From JAAZHD01 sp012510895 (GTDB lineage Bacteria; Bacillota; Clostridia; Caldicoprobacterales; DTU083): a stretch of DNA of 64,000 bases. Position 1 is the first letter of the stretch, and every line of letters begins with the position of its first letter. The notes under the pieces are model-generated. The model ran no database searches. It was not told where the DNA came from and was given only the letters and a program-made list of their open reading frames with translations. Where the stretch lies: assembly GCA_050951465.1 (NCBI GenBank), contig JBMNJC010000023.1, forward strand, positions 40,936 through 104,935, in the 5' to 3' direction. The translations under genes were made by a program, and so were the position numbers. Below are positions 1-8,490 of this stretch, piece by piece.

Positions 1-1025
1 CTGCTGCCTGAGTCATTCACAAGACTTAAAAAATCATAAAAGCGTTTTTCCTCCAAAGCTTTCGTTTGATCAATAACTCTCTGATTATCATTATAAAAAT
101 GAATAGCCCTGAGAACAGCTCTATCCCCTGCCTTTTCGCGCAATACAGGAGTGTTTCGGATTATATCATCCAGCGACAATTCTCTTAACACATTTTTCCC
201 GAGAATCTGCGCTATGGTTTTCATCTCCAAAGCCACTTCAGCATAATCCCGGGTCAGGTCAGCATGATTACCTCCAGTGTCAACTACGAGCATATGATAT
301 CCGTAAGATGACAAATCAAAGTCTAATTTTTGATAGACCACCTTTTCCTTGTCTTTAAAATCTATAGCAATAAAACCACCTATTGCGCAGGCCATTTGAT
401 CCATCAAACCGCTCGGTTTGCCAAAATATACATTTTCTGCAAATTGTCCAATTTTAGCAATTAAATCAGGTTTTACAGAATTTCCATTGTACAAAGCACT
501 CAATATAGTTCCTATTAAAACTTCAATTGAAGCAGAAGAGCTGAGACCGGAACCTTTGGCTACTGTACTGGATACAGCAGCATTAAAGCCGCCTATCGAT
601 AGGCCCAGCTGTCGAAAACGTGCTGCTATTCCCCGGATTAATGCCGTGGTCGTTCCTCTTTCTTCATCAATAGGTTCTAATTGAGACAGGTCTACTTTAA
701 ATAATTCAGGATAGCCTTCGGAATACATGGTTATTTGATTATTATCCGTAGCTTTAACAACAGCGATAGTATCTAAGTGAACAGCTGCCGCCAGAACACG
801 GCCTGCATTGTGATCTGTATGGTTTCCTCCTACTTCGGTACGCCCCGGAGAACTAAAAAAATGATATTCTCCTTGATCATAAGGAAAAAGTTTCTTAAAT
901 GTTTCTGCCAATGTTGTATAACGTTTAGTATGATGATCTATTACCTGTTGATTATTGCCATAAAGCCGTGAAAACAGTTCTCTAGCTTTAACTCCGCTCA
1001 GAAATAAATTTATATTTTCCTGCAT
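1..1025 (-). CDS. galK: Galactokinase (partial, 3' end outside window)
   Basis: Cytoplasmic kinase of the Leloir pathway that phosphorylates galactose at C1 using ATP; GHMP kinase family. Translating the minus strand from the ATG at 1025 gives the galactokinase signature PGRTEVGGNHTDHNAG near residues 50-65 and the GHMP ATP-binding motif VAKGSGLSSSAS near residue 145. Downstream are FGKPSGLMDQMACAIGG and VVDTGGNHADLT, all expected for GalK. A strong AGGAGG lies 8 bases before the ATG. The reading frame runs off the left edge, so about 340 of roughly 390-430 residues are visible. It is divergent from galT, sharing a 206-bp intergenic region with two good promoters, so the pair is probably co-regulated. 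Family assignment is firm. Confidence 0.95.
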   Translation of the reverse strand, partial: MQENINLFLSGVKARELFSRLYGNNQQVIDHHTKRYTTLAETFKKLFPYDQGEYHFFSSPGRTEVGGNHTDHNAGRVLAAAVHLDTIAVVKATDNNQITMYSEGYPELFKVDLSQLEPIDEERGTTTALIRGIAARFRQLGLSIGGFNAAVSSTVAKGSGLSSSASIEVLIGTILSALYNGNSVKPDLIAKIGQFAENVYFGKPSGLMDQMACAIGGFIAIDFKDKEKVVYQKLDFDLSSYGYHMLVVDTGGNHADLTRDYAEVALEMKTIAQILGKNVLRELSLDDIIRNTPVLREKAGDRAVLRAIHFYNDNQRVIDQTKALEEKRFYDFLSLVNDSGS

Positions 1026-1138
1026 TTAAAGTACCTCCTGGCATTTGTTCCTAAAAGTAGTCTGAATAAACTTATGTTAATTTTGCAGCTTAAATTATAA
1101 AATTAGCGCTTTTATAGGCCTTTCTGGTTATTGTTAAC

Positions 1139-1167
1139 ATTATACCTTTTACAGGTAACCAATTCAA
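1139..1167 (-). promoter_or_regulatory. Predicted sigma-A promoter of galK
   Basis: Read on the minus strand: TTGAAT, a 17-base spacer, then TATAAT (-10 at 1139-1144, -35 at 1162-1167). It points at galK, about 115 bases upstream of its start codon. Confidence 0.7.
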
Positions 1168-1191
1168 TATTTGCATAATTTATATTTGCAT
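1167..1191. repeat. Tandem 10-bp direct repeats between galK and galT promoters
   Basis: ATATTTGCAT occurs at 1167-1176 and again at 1182-1191, 15 bp apart. The first copy touches the galK -35 region and the second includes the galT -35 hexamer. This geometry suits a shared regulator binding directly repeated half-sites; the regulator is not identifiable here. Confidence 0.5.
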
Positions 1192-1214
1192 TGCAATTAC
1201 CCCGCTTATATAAT
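1186..1214 (+). promoter_or_regulatory. Predicted sigma-A promoter of galT
   Basis: TTGCAT at 1186-1191, a 17-base spacer and TATAAT at 1209-1214. The predicted start of transcription is only about 10-15 bases before the galT start codon, so the leader would be very short. Confidence 0.6.
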
Positions 1215-1231
1215 ATTTTTGAAAGGCAGGG

Positions 1232-2821
1232 ATGGACATGAATTCTGCAGAACATGAATTGAAATTTTTAATAGAAAAGCTTCTGCAATATGCAGTTTAT
1301 AATCATTTAATAGATAATCAAGATTTAGTTTGGGCCAGAAACCAATTAATAGACCTTCTAAATGTCAATGACCCTTTTTATATAAGTGCAGATACAGAAA
1401 TTGATTATGTAATTCCGGAATATGCAACTCCCATCCTGGAAAAAATTTTGGACTATGCTTATGAAGCCGGAATATTAAAAGATAATACCTTAACAAGCAG
1501 AGATTTATTGGATACCAGAATTATGGGTTTGTTGCTCTCAAAGCCTTCTGAAATCATAAAAAGATTTAATAATATAAAAAAAGAAAAAGGAATAACCGCT
1601 GCTACTGATGATTTTTATCAATTGTGTCAGAAATCCAATTATATTAGAATGGATCGAATACATAAGAATATAAGGTGGTTTTCAAACAGTCCCTTCGGTC
1701 AACTTGAAATAACGATTAATTTAACCAAACCGGAAAAAGACCCAAAAGAAATTGCAGCGCTTAGAAATGCTCCACAGTACGGATATCCTAAATGTCTGCT
1801 TTGTGTTGAAAATGTAGGCTATGCAGGGCGGTTAAATCATCCTGCCCGCCAGACCCATCGAACCATTCCCCTTGAGCTATATGGTGAAACCTGGCATTTT
1901 CAATATTCACCCTATGTTTATTATAATGAGCATTGTATCGTCCTTAATGAAAAACATGTCCCAATGAAAATTACTAAAGCCACTTTTCACCGCCTGTTCG
2001 AATTCTTAGATTTATTTCCACATTATTTTATTGGCTCAAATGCTGATCTTCCTATAGTAGGCGGATCTATCCTGAATCATGATCACTTTCAGGGAGGACG
2101 TCATGTACTGCCTATGGAAAAAGCGAAAATAGAATACCGGCTTTTCTGTGAAAAATACCCGTCTGTAAAACCAGCTGTTCTTTATTGGCCTATGACTGTA
2201 CTTCGCATATGTTCAAGTAATTCGGAAGAATTAATTGATTTCGCATATTACATACTCTCCGGCTGGAGGGAGTACTCTGATCCAGCTTTTGACATTTTGG
2301 CATATACGCAAAACAAAAATAGTGAAGCCATTCCTCATAATACAATTACTCCAATTGCAAGAAAAAAAGACAATGGCGATTATGAATTGGATCTGGTTTT
2401 GCGCAATAACCGTACCACAAACAAGCATCCGCTGGGTGTATTTCACCCTCATGAAGATTTGCATCACATAAAGAAAGAAAACATCGGGCTGATTGAAGTT
2501 ATGGGTTTGTTTATCCTGCCCGGCAGACTAAAAAAAGAGATTGATTCCATAAAAGAGTTAATGGGAAGTAAAACTGAGAATGAATTAAATGAATTGAGAA
2601 ATCCAGACCATATGCTTCATCACCATTATTTTTGGGTAGAAGAAATGATTCGAAAATATGGCACAGGTTTATCTATGCAGGAAATAGATGACCTTGTAAA
2701 GAAGGAAATAACAGAAAAATGCCTCAGAATACTATCTGATGCTGGTGTTTATAAAGCAACACCGGCAGGACGCGGAGGCTTAAATAAGTTTCTTGCAAGC
2801 TTGGGAATCAGACCTATATAA
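1232..2821 (+). CDS. galT: UDP-glucose--hexose-1-phosphate uridylyltransferase, class II
   Basis: Exchanges UMP between UDP-glucose and galactose-1-phosphate, the Leloir step after galactokinase; cytoplasmic. The 529-residue length and the absence of the short E. coli-type architecture indicate the class II GalT typical of Firmicutes. Visible family segments include GYPKCLLCVENVGYAGRLNHPARQTHR near residue 190 and the catalytic-region sequence GSILNHDHFQGG near 285. An ATG at 1238 is an alternative start with slightly better spacing from the purine-rich GAAAGGCAGGG. The 3' end overlaps the convergent rhomboid gene by 8 bp. Assignment is firm. Confidence 0.95.
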   Translation: MDMNSAEHELKFLIEKLLQYAVYNHLIDNQDLVWARNQLIDLLNVNDPFYISADTEIDYVIPEYATPILEKILDYAYEAGILKDNTLTSRDLLDTRIMGLLLSKPSEIIKRFNNIKKEKGITAATDDFYQLCQKSNYIRMDRIHKNIRWFSNSPFGQLEITINLTKPEKDPKEIAALRNAPQYGYPKCLLCVENVGYAGRLNHPARQTHRTIPLELYGETWHFQYSPYVYYNEHCIVLNEKHVPMKITKATFHRLFEFLDLFPHYFIGSNADLPIVGGSILNHDHFQGGRHVLPMEKAKIEYRLFCEKYPSVKPAVLYWPMTVLRICSSNSEELIDFAYYILSGWREYSDPAFDILAYTQNKNSEAIPHNTITPIARKKDNGDYELDLVLRNNRTTNKHPLGVFHPHEDLHHIKKENIGLIEVMGLFILPGRLKKEIDSIKELMGSKTENELNELRNPDHMLHHHYFWVEEMIRKYGTGLSMQEIDDLVKKEITEKCLRILSDAGVYKATPAGRGGLNKFLASLGIRPI

Positions 2822-3716
2822 CATTAACATCATATACTTCAAATGCTTCATATGCTGAGATTTCAGGTTCGAGCCTGTTTACCGCCCTGTACTCTGTTCG
2901 TATGGTTTCATGTCTCCCAGGTAATAAAGGCTCCCGATAAATCCTATATTTGCTCCCACCGTATTGAAAACCGAAGTAAAACAAAAGAAATAGACTTACC
3001 CATACCAGAATTTTCTTTGGTTCCAAAATAGGTTCTCTGTATAGTCCTACTGCATAGGCTGTAAAATAGCCTCCTATAAGACCGCCTATATGCCCCCAAT
3101 TGTCAATGCCGCTGTTCATAAAACCATATAATAGGTTAAAGCCTATGATGATAAACAAATTGGAACCAAACACCCTGCGGAAAATATCTTTTCGTCGCTG
3201 TCCAAAATATAACAGTGCTCCCATTAACCCGAATATTGCCCCGGAAGCACCCGCAGAATGGTTTGAACTAAACATATAACTCAGAAGGCTGCCAGTAAGT
3301 CCGGATACCAAATAAACAACCGGAAACTTATATTTCCCGAATAACCTTTCCACAATTGGGCCATATACATACAGAGCATATGTATTAAAAAAAAGATGTG
3401 CTAAACCAATGTGTAAGAACACAGCAGTCAGCAATCTCCAATATTGCCCATAAGCGATTAGGATATTCACTTTGGCACCAAATATCAATAATTGCTGGCC
3501 CTGATCCCATCCAAACAGAATACCGATTAGGTTCATCAATATATATATGCATACATTTATTGCCAGAAAAATGTAAGTAATAAATGTTCTGCTATTATCT
3601 ACCTGAAACGAGGAGTTGCCCCTTGACTGATAATAACTTTCATCTGTCAAATCTCTTTCCTCTATGACTTCGTATTCTCCTTCAATGTAGTCTTTTTGCC
3701 GCCAATTTCCCCACAT
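2814..3716 (-). CDS. Rhomboid family intramembrane serine protease
   Basis: Membrane-embedded serine protease that cleaves transmembrane substrates. About 70 polar residues precede a multi-helix core. The catalytic serine lies in GASGAIFG near residue 157 and the catalytic histidine in NWGHIGGLIGGY near residue 210. The helix-2 motif HIGLAHLFFNTYALYVYGP near residue 102 holds the conserved histidine and asparagine. About six to seven hydrophobic segments fit a soluble N-terminus plus rhomboid fold. An SD-like GGAGG lies just before the ATG. Its substrate cannot be predicted. It is convergent with galT and has no operon partner. Confidence 0.9.
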   Translation of the reverse strand: MWGNWRQKDYIEGEYEVIEERDLTDESYYQSRGNSSFQVDNSRTFITYIFLAINVCIYILMNLIGILFGWDQGQQLLIFGAKVNILIAYGQYWRLLTAVFLHIGLAHLFFNTYALYVYGPIVERLFGKYKFPVVYLVSGLTGSLLSYMFSSNHSAGASGAIFGLMGALLYFGQRRKDIFRRVFGSNLFIIIGFNLLYGFMNSGIDNWGHIGGLIGGYFTAYAVGLYREPILEPKKILVWVSLFLLFYFGFQYGGSKYRIYREPLLPGRHETIRTEYRAVNRLEPEISAYEAFEVYDVNVI

Positions 3717-3813
3717 AATGCCTCCTTAAAAGGGCTGCAGCCCGTTAAATTATTATACCACATAAAAAACATGACTAACAGGTTATCTTCTTATATTGCT
3801 TTTTTCCCATTCA

Positions 3814-3842
3814 TTGACAAGCTGTTTTATGCTATTTATACT
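3814..3842 (+). promoter_or_regulatory. Predicted sigma-A promoter of the PfkB kinase gene
   Basis: Perfect TTGACA at 3814-3819, a 17-base spacer and TATACT at 3837-3842, 36 bp before the start codon at 3878. Confidence 0.75.
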
Positions 3843-3877
3843 AAATAGGTAGTACGAATCAGGGAGATGAGTTATTT

Positions 3878-4816
3878 ATGATAACCACTGTTACAATGAA
3901 TCCTTGCATAGATAAAAGTATAACTGTAGCTGAATTCAAATACGGGAGACTTAACCGGGTGCTATCAAGCAGAACGGATATCGGCGGTAAAGGAATAAAC
4001 GTTGCCACGGCATATAAAAAATTAGGTGGAGACGTATTATGCACAGGAATCAACTATAAGAACGATGGAGATTTTATTACAGACAAATTGAATGAGATGA
4101 ATATTCCCCACGACTTTGTTATAGTATCAGGAAAATTACGTGAAAATTTAAAAATTGTTGATCAATCTAATGGTTATATTACAGAAATCAATGAAACTGG
4201 TTATTTATCATCAGAGAAATCAATTAAGGAATTAAAAGAAAAAGTACGTATCCTAAGTAAACGCAGCAGTTTAATGGTATTCAGCGGCAGTGTTCCAAAA
4301 TGTATTGAATCTCATATATATAAGGAGCTAATAAATGAATGTGATCAACGCACATGCAAGATCATTTTGGATGCGGAAGGAATGCTGCTTCTGGAAGGGT
4401 TAAAAGCTAAACCATATTTAATTAAACCTAATAAGTTTGAATTAGAAAATGCGTTAGGTTCAGAACTGAATTCTCTAAAAGAACTTGTCTCAGGAGCCAG
4501 AAAACTTTTAAATTCCGGCATTCAAATCATCTGTGTTTCTTTAGGAAAAGACGGAGCGATTATACTAAATAAGGATCATGTCTATTATGCTCCGCCGCTG
4601 CCTGTAGAGGTAAAAAGCACTGTTGGAGCCGGTGACTCTATGATTGCTGCGCTATGTCTTGCTATAGAGCAAAAACAGCCATTGAACCAAATGCTTAGAA
4701 TGGCAGTAGCCGCTGCTACTGCCACAATTCAGTTAGAAGGAACTCAAATGTGCAATAAACAAAATTTCGATGCTTTACTGCCGTATGTAAAAATAACTGA
4801 GTTGTCATTCAATTAA
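3878..4816 (+). CDS. PfkB-family hexose-phosphate kinase (FruK/LacC type)
   Basis: Probably phosphorylates fructose-1-phosphate or tagatose-6-phosphate with ATP. The N-terminus MITTVTMNPCIDKSI and the GGKGINVA motif near residue 37 are typical of the 1-phosphofructokinase/tagatose-6-phosphate kinase subgroup of PfkB. The anion-hole and catalytic aspartate signature TVGAGDSMIA lies near residue 248. Length (312 residues) matches the family. GGGAGATG serves as ribosome binding site. No PTS genes are next to it, so the fructose role is not supported by context. Nearby galK/galT and manA suggest general hexose metabolism. The stop overlaps convergent manA by 12 bp. The substrate remains undecided. 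Confidence 0.85.
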   Translation: MITTVTMNPCIDKSITVAEFKYGRLNRVLSSRTDIGGKGINVATAYKKLGGDVLCTGINYKNDGDFITDKLNEMNIPHDFVIVSGKLRENLKIVDQSNGYITEINETGYLSSEKSIKELKEKVRILSKRSSLMVFSGSVPKCIESHIYKELINECDQRTCKIILDAEGMLLLEGLKAKPYLIKPNKFELENALGSELNSLKELVSGARKLLNSGIQIICVSLGKDGAIILNKDHVYYAPPLPVEVKSTVGAGDSMIAALCLAIEQKQPLNQMLRMAVAAATATIQLEGTQMCNKQNFDALLPYVKITELSFN

Positions 4817-5863
4817 CCCTGCAACTTTGGATAACTCTTCCTTAGTAAACCCTTTAGACAGTAAGCAAGAAATCATATTTTCCCGATCCGGTACCCATGA
4901 CCGCATTATGGTACATCTGCCATTTACTATTAGATTGGATAAGGAAGCCGGGATCAGCGCAGACATGCCGGCTTTCAGCTTTTTTCGCCCACCAGGATAT
5001 TGCATATTCCCTTGTCCCTCGATACAGGTTAAAATTTGAAATCGTCTGCTTTTCATACTGAGGTTCATAGAACTGTATACAGATAACTTTTCCATAGCAA
5101 AATATTTACCGGCAGCGTATAATGTTCGTATGCCTCCCTGGTCTTGCAATACCAAACCTGACATCTTGCTGTATCCAGCATTTTTGTTATCAAAATCAAT
5201 TACGTCAATTGCTTTATCAATATGCAGCTCTCTCTTTTTTCCGTCACTGTCTTTTCGATTCCAGTCATATACCCGATATGTGGCATCAGAGTTTTGCTGG
5301 ATTTCATACAACAAAATCCCTGATCCGACAGCGTGCACTAGACCGGAAGGTATATACAGTACATCACCTTTCTGAACTTCCAATTCTCTCAAATATTTTT
5401 CCAAGCTTCCTTCATAAATACCATTCCTGAAATCTTCCCTGTGGACTCCCTCTCGGACGCCGTAAATTAACTTCGCACCAGGCTTCGCATCTATAATATA
5501 CCACATCTCTGTCTTTCCCAGTTCTCCGTATTCATTTAAACTTGCATAAACATCATCAGGATGAACTTGAACGGACAAGGTATCTTCAGCATCAAGCAAT
5601 TTAACAAGCAAGGGAAACTTATCATATTCCAGAACGACTGCCTTGCCTAATATGTCCTGTCCGTATTCATTGATTAATTCCTGTAACTTTTTTCCTTTAA
5701 AACTACCTTCCTTAACGATGCTCATCCCATTTTTATGACATGCTATTTCCCAGCTTTCTCCAACTCTATCGCCTGGCAGCTTTCTATGATATTTATCTGC
5801 TAATTTTCGTCCACCCCATACCCTCTCTTTGTATATGGGGTGGAAAAACAATGGTGTTATCAT
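4805..5863 (-). CDS. manA: Mannose-6-phosphate isomerase, class I
   Basis: Zinc enzyme interconverting mannose-6-phosphate and fructose-6-phosphate in the cytoplasm. Family features are the N-terminal PLFFHPIYKERVWGG, VQVHPDD near residue 98 and KTEMWYII near 115, which contribute metal-binding histidine and glutamate. GLVHAVGSGILLYEIQQNSD near residue 175 supplies further metal ligands. The 352-residue length fits the shorter Firmicute form. The start codon overlaps the rex stop (ATGA arrangement, 5860-5863), implying translational coupling and co-transcription with rex. Confidence 0.93.
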   Translation of the reverse strand: MITPLFFHPIYKERVWGGRKLADKYHRKLPGDRVGESWEIACHKNGMSIVKEGSFKGKKLQELINEYGQDILGKAVVLEYDKFPLLVKLLDAEDTLSVQVHPDDVYASLNEYGELGKTEMWYIIDAKPGAKLIYGVREGVHREDFRNGIYEGSLEKYLRELEVQKGDVLYIPSGLVHAVGSGILLYEIQQNSDATYRVYDWNRKDSDGKKRELHIDKAIDVIDFDNKNAGYSKMSGLVLQDQGGIRTLYAAGKYFAMEKLSVYSSMNLSMKSRRFQILTCIEGQGNMQYPGGRKKLKAGMSALIPASLSNLIVNGRCTIMRSWVPDRENMISCLLSKGFTKEELSKVAGLIE

Positions 5864-6507
5864 GGTGAATTCGTATAATCCCCGCTCATACGGAAGGATA
5901 GTGTATATAAACTATCACTAAGATGTACACTTTCTACTATAACATCCTGAGGGACCACAATATCTATAGCCGCAAAATTCCATAAACCTTTAACACCAGA
6001 ACGTATCAGTCTGTCTGCTACTTCCTGTGCTTTCTCTCTGGGAGTGCATATTGCAGCTATATCAATCTGGTTTTCTTTAATAAATTTTTCCAGTTCATCA
6101 ATATCATACACGGGGATACCTCTTATGGACATGCCTATCAACCGAGGATTGATATCAAATAAACCCTTTATTATAAAGCCTTCCTTTTCAAAGCCAGTAT
6201 AATTGGCCAATGCCTGACCCAGATTTCCAGCACCAACCACTATAGTATGATATTTTTTTGTCAAACCTAATATTTTATGTATTTCTTGACGAAGCTCGCT
6301 GACATTATATCCATAGCCCTGCTGCCCAAAACCGCCGAAACAATTAAAATCCTGACGTATTTGCGAAGCAGTCAAGCCCATTCTCTGACTTAATTCCTTG
6401 GATGAAACCCTTTCTACACCGCTGTTTTCAAGATCGGTTAAATATCTGTAGTATTTGGGCATGCGCCGCATAACTGCCTCAGAAACATAATTCTTTTCTC
6501 TTGCCAA
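5860..6507 (-). CDS. rex: Redox-sensing transcriptional repressor Rex
   Basis: DNA-binding repressor that releases its operators when NADH rises, controlling fermentative and respiratory genes. The N-terminal winged helix contains RRMPKYYRYL and SSKELSQRMGLTASQIRQDF, followed by GGFGQQGYGYNV. The Rossmann NAD(H)-binding motif VVGAGNLGQALANY follows. A longer in-frame start exists at 6648, but I chose the TTG at 6507. A GGAGGG sits 7 bases upstream of it, it gives the usual length of about 215 residues, and the predicted promoter lies inside the longer version. manA is translationally coupled downstream. Confidence 0.9.
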   Translation of the reverse strand: MAREKNYVSEAVMRRMPKYYRYLTDLENSGVERVSSKELSQRMGLTASQIRQDFNCFGGFGQQGYGYNVSELRQEIHKILGLTKKYHTIVVGAGNLGQALANYTGFEKEGFIIKGLFDINPRLIGMSIRGIPVYDIDELEKFIKENQIDIAAICTPREKAQEVADRLIRSGVKGLWNFAAIDIVVPQDVIVESVHLSDSLYTLSFRMSGDYTNSP

Positions 6508-6572
6508 CTTCGAGCCCTCCAATCTCTGAAAAACCAATCCTTCAATTGGTTTCGTTTCTATATTCCCATTAT

Positions 6573-6602
6573 AGTATACTATTTTTCCTGATACTCTGTC
6601 AA
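6573..6602 (-). promoter_or_regulatory. Predicted promoter of rex-manA
   Basis: Minus strand TTGACA (6597-6602), an 18-base spacer and TATACT (6573-6578). The leader to the TTG start of rex is about 60 bases. Confidence 0.65.
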
Positions 6603-6613
6603 TTTGTTCACAA
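6597..6613 (-). promoter_or_regulatory. Rex-like operator overlapping the rex -35 box
   Basis: The minus strand reads TTGTGAACAAATTGACA. The first half-site TTGTGAA is perfect against the known Rex consensus TTGTGAA-N4-TTCACAA and the second half matches 5 of 7. Its overlap with the -35 hexamer predicts autorepression. Confidence 0.55.
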
Positions 6614-6671
6614 CTTTTCAATATTATCCTTTTCTGATAAAATATCATGAAAGCAGAAAAAGGAGAATACT

Positions 6672-8276
6672 ATGGTTTTATTGTCTTGTGAAAAAATATC
6701 AAAGTCGTTTGGAGCAAATAACGTTCTTTCTGAGGTATCATTTTCTATAAATGAAGGGGCTCGAATAGGCATAGTGGGTTCCAACGGATCAGGCAAGTCC
6801 ACCTTGCTCCAATTAATAACCGGAGATTTGGCCTGTGACAGTGGTTCTATCTATTTGGCCAAAAGTCTGACCATTGGATACTTGAGACAAAATGAGGCGA
6901 TAAAAACAACCAATACCATATGGAATGAACTTCTAAGTGTCTATACTCATATATTTGAGATGGAAAAACGCATACGCTTCCTGGAAGAACAAATCTCCAG
7001 GCATACTGATATGAGTTCAAAAGAGTTCCAGGATCTATCCGTGGAATATGGTTCCCTACTGGAAAAATTTGCCGACATAGAGGGATATAGTTATGAAAGC
7101 CATATGAAGGGCGTACTGGCAGGATTAGGGTTCTCCTCCAAGGAGTTTGACCAACCAATCTGGCAGCTCAGCGGAGGTGAGAAAACAAGGGTTGCTCTAG
7201 TCAAATTGCTTCTTATGAAACCTAATCTTCTTTTACTGGATGAGCCAACAAATCATTTGGATTTGAATTCAGTTCAGTGGTTGGAAAATTTCCTGAAGGA
7301 TTATCCCGGTACTATTATCTTGGTATCTCATGATCGTTATTTTCTGGACAGTATATGTGATTTCATATTGGAGATTGAAAACCAAAGCGCCAATATGTAT
7401 CAAGGTAACTATTCGCAATACTACAGGAAAAAGCAGCAGCGAAGAGAGATTCAGTTAAAAGAATATGAGTTGCAGCAAAAAGAAATTCGGAGACAGGAAG
7501 AAATTATAAAACGATTTCGTTCTTTTAATCGGGAAAAAAGCATACGGGCTGCAGAAAGCAGACAGAGGGCATTGCATAAAATTAAACCGGTAGATAAACC
7601 AGCTTTCATGAAAGATATTCGCATGTCATTTCATTCCAAAAAACAATCCGGGAGAGATGTCCTTCGGGCAGAAGGATTAAAAATGTCCTTTAATAACAAT
7701 GTTTTATTTGATCAGGTGTCTTTTTATATAGAAAAAGGTGATAGAATTGGAATTATCGGACCAAACGGGGTTGGCAAAACCACCTTGTTTCGTATTCTTC
7801 TTGGTCAGCTTAAACCTATATCCGGAACTTTTCAAATTGGCACCGGAGTGGATATTGGATATTATGATCAGGAACAGTCCAGTCTTAATCCTGATCAAAC
7901 AGTAATAGATGAGGTTTGGAACTCATTTCCTCATCTGAAAGAAACAGAAATAAGAAATGTATTGGCTCTGTTTCTCTTTGCCGGAGATGATGTATACAAA
8001 ACCATAAGTCAACTAAGCGGCGGCGAAAAAGGCCGTGTCATGTTGTCAAAACTTATGCTCGCCGGCAATAATCTTATGCTTCTGGATGAACCTACAAATC
8101 ACCTTGATATGCCTTCAAAAGAGGTTCTGGAACAGGCATTGGAAGATTATGACGGAACTTTGCTGATCATTTCTCATGATCGTTATTTTTTGAATAAAAT
8201 AGTAGACCGTATATTTTTATTTGAGAAAAACGGTATAACTGAGTATCTGGGTAATTATGACGATTTTCTTGGTTAG
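6672..8276 (+). CDS. ABC-F family ATPase, C-terminus removed by an IS insertion
   Basis: Soluble tandem ATPase of the ABC-F family (ribosome-associated translation or antibiotic-resistance factors). Domain 1 has the Walker A GSNGSGKST, signature LSGGEKTRVAL and Walker B LLLLDEPTNHLDL. A charged linker near residues 240-310 precedes domain 2, with GPNGVGKTT, LSGGEKGRVML and LMLLDEPTNHLDM. AGGAG precedes the ATG. The last native residues end at 8271. The final glycine codon and TAG come from the IS256-type element. Roughly 110 residues forming a C-terminal coiled coil lie beyond the element at 9785-10108. Both ATPase cores are intact, so a shortened but possibly active protein could be made. 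Confidence 0.9.
   Translation: MVLLSCEKISKSFGANNVLSEVSFSINEGARIGIVGSNGSGKSTLLQLITGDLACDSGSIYLAKSLTIGYLRQNEAIKTTNTIWNELLSVYTHIFEMEKRIRFLEEQISRHTDMSSKEFQDLSVEYGSLLEKFADIEGYSYESHMKGVLAGLGFSSKEFDQPIWQLSGGEKTRVALVKLLLMKPNLLLLDEPTNHLDLNSVQWLENFLKDYPGTIILVSHDRYFLDSICDFILEIENQSANMYQGNYSQYYRKKQQRREIQLKEYELQQKEIRRQEEIIKRFRSFNREKSIRAAESRQRALHKIKPVDKPAFMKDIRMSFHSKKQSGRDVLRAEGLKMSFNNNVLFDQVSFYIEKGDRIGIIGPNGVGKTTLFRILLGQLKPISGTFQIGTGVDIGYYDQEQSSLNPDQTVIDEVWNSFPHLKETEIRNVLALFLFAGDDVYKTISQLSGGEKGRVMLSKLMLAGNNLMLLDEPTNHLDMPSKEVLEQALEDYDGTLLIISHDRYFLNKIVDRIFLFEKNGITEYLGNYDDFLG
8264..8271. repeat. Target-site duplication, left copy (TTTTCTTG)
   Basis: TTTTCTTG at 8264-8271 is repeated at 9785-9792, immediately outside both ends of the IS256-type element. 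Eight bp is the usual duplication size for this family. Confidence 0.85.
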
Positions 8277-8354
8277 TGTCAATATAAGTTCGCAAAATTT
8301 ATCCGGAAACTCCGAATGGCAAGCACGAAACATCGATATATGAAAGTGTTCCAG

Positions 8355-8402
8355 GGAAATCAAGGGCGAGCGTAAGCGAGTTCATCTTGACCCTTGATTT
8401 CC
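8355..8402. repeat. Long hairpin inside the IS256-type element
   Basis: Perfect 12-bp inverted repeat GGAAATCAAGGG / CCCTTGATTTCC with a 24-base loop. Further hairpins follow: CCGGTCTGT/ACAGACCGG and GTTTGGGGC/GCCCCAAC just below the transposase stop. The core TCAAGGG/CCCTTGA recurs in a hairpin beside the second IS256-type element. Confidence 0.6.
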
Positions 8403-8490
8403 AATTTGCTATTTATCCTTTTGTTTCCCGGTCTGTAATGACAGACCGGCTGCCCTCCGGCGAGGACGGGGTTTGGGGCAGAGCCCCAAC

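Noticed and set aside
2231..2471. Open frames on both strands inside galT
   Set aside because: They lie wholly within a firmly identified gene, lack ribosome sites and show no recognisable protein.
6508..6648. 47-residue N-terminal extension of Rex
   Set aside because: The extra residues are not part of the Rex family and would be encoded upstream of the predicted promoter; the TTG at 6507 has a strong ribosome site.
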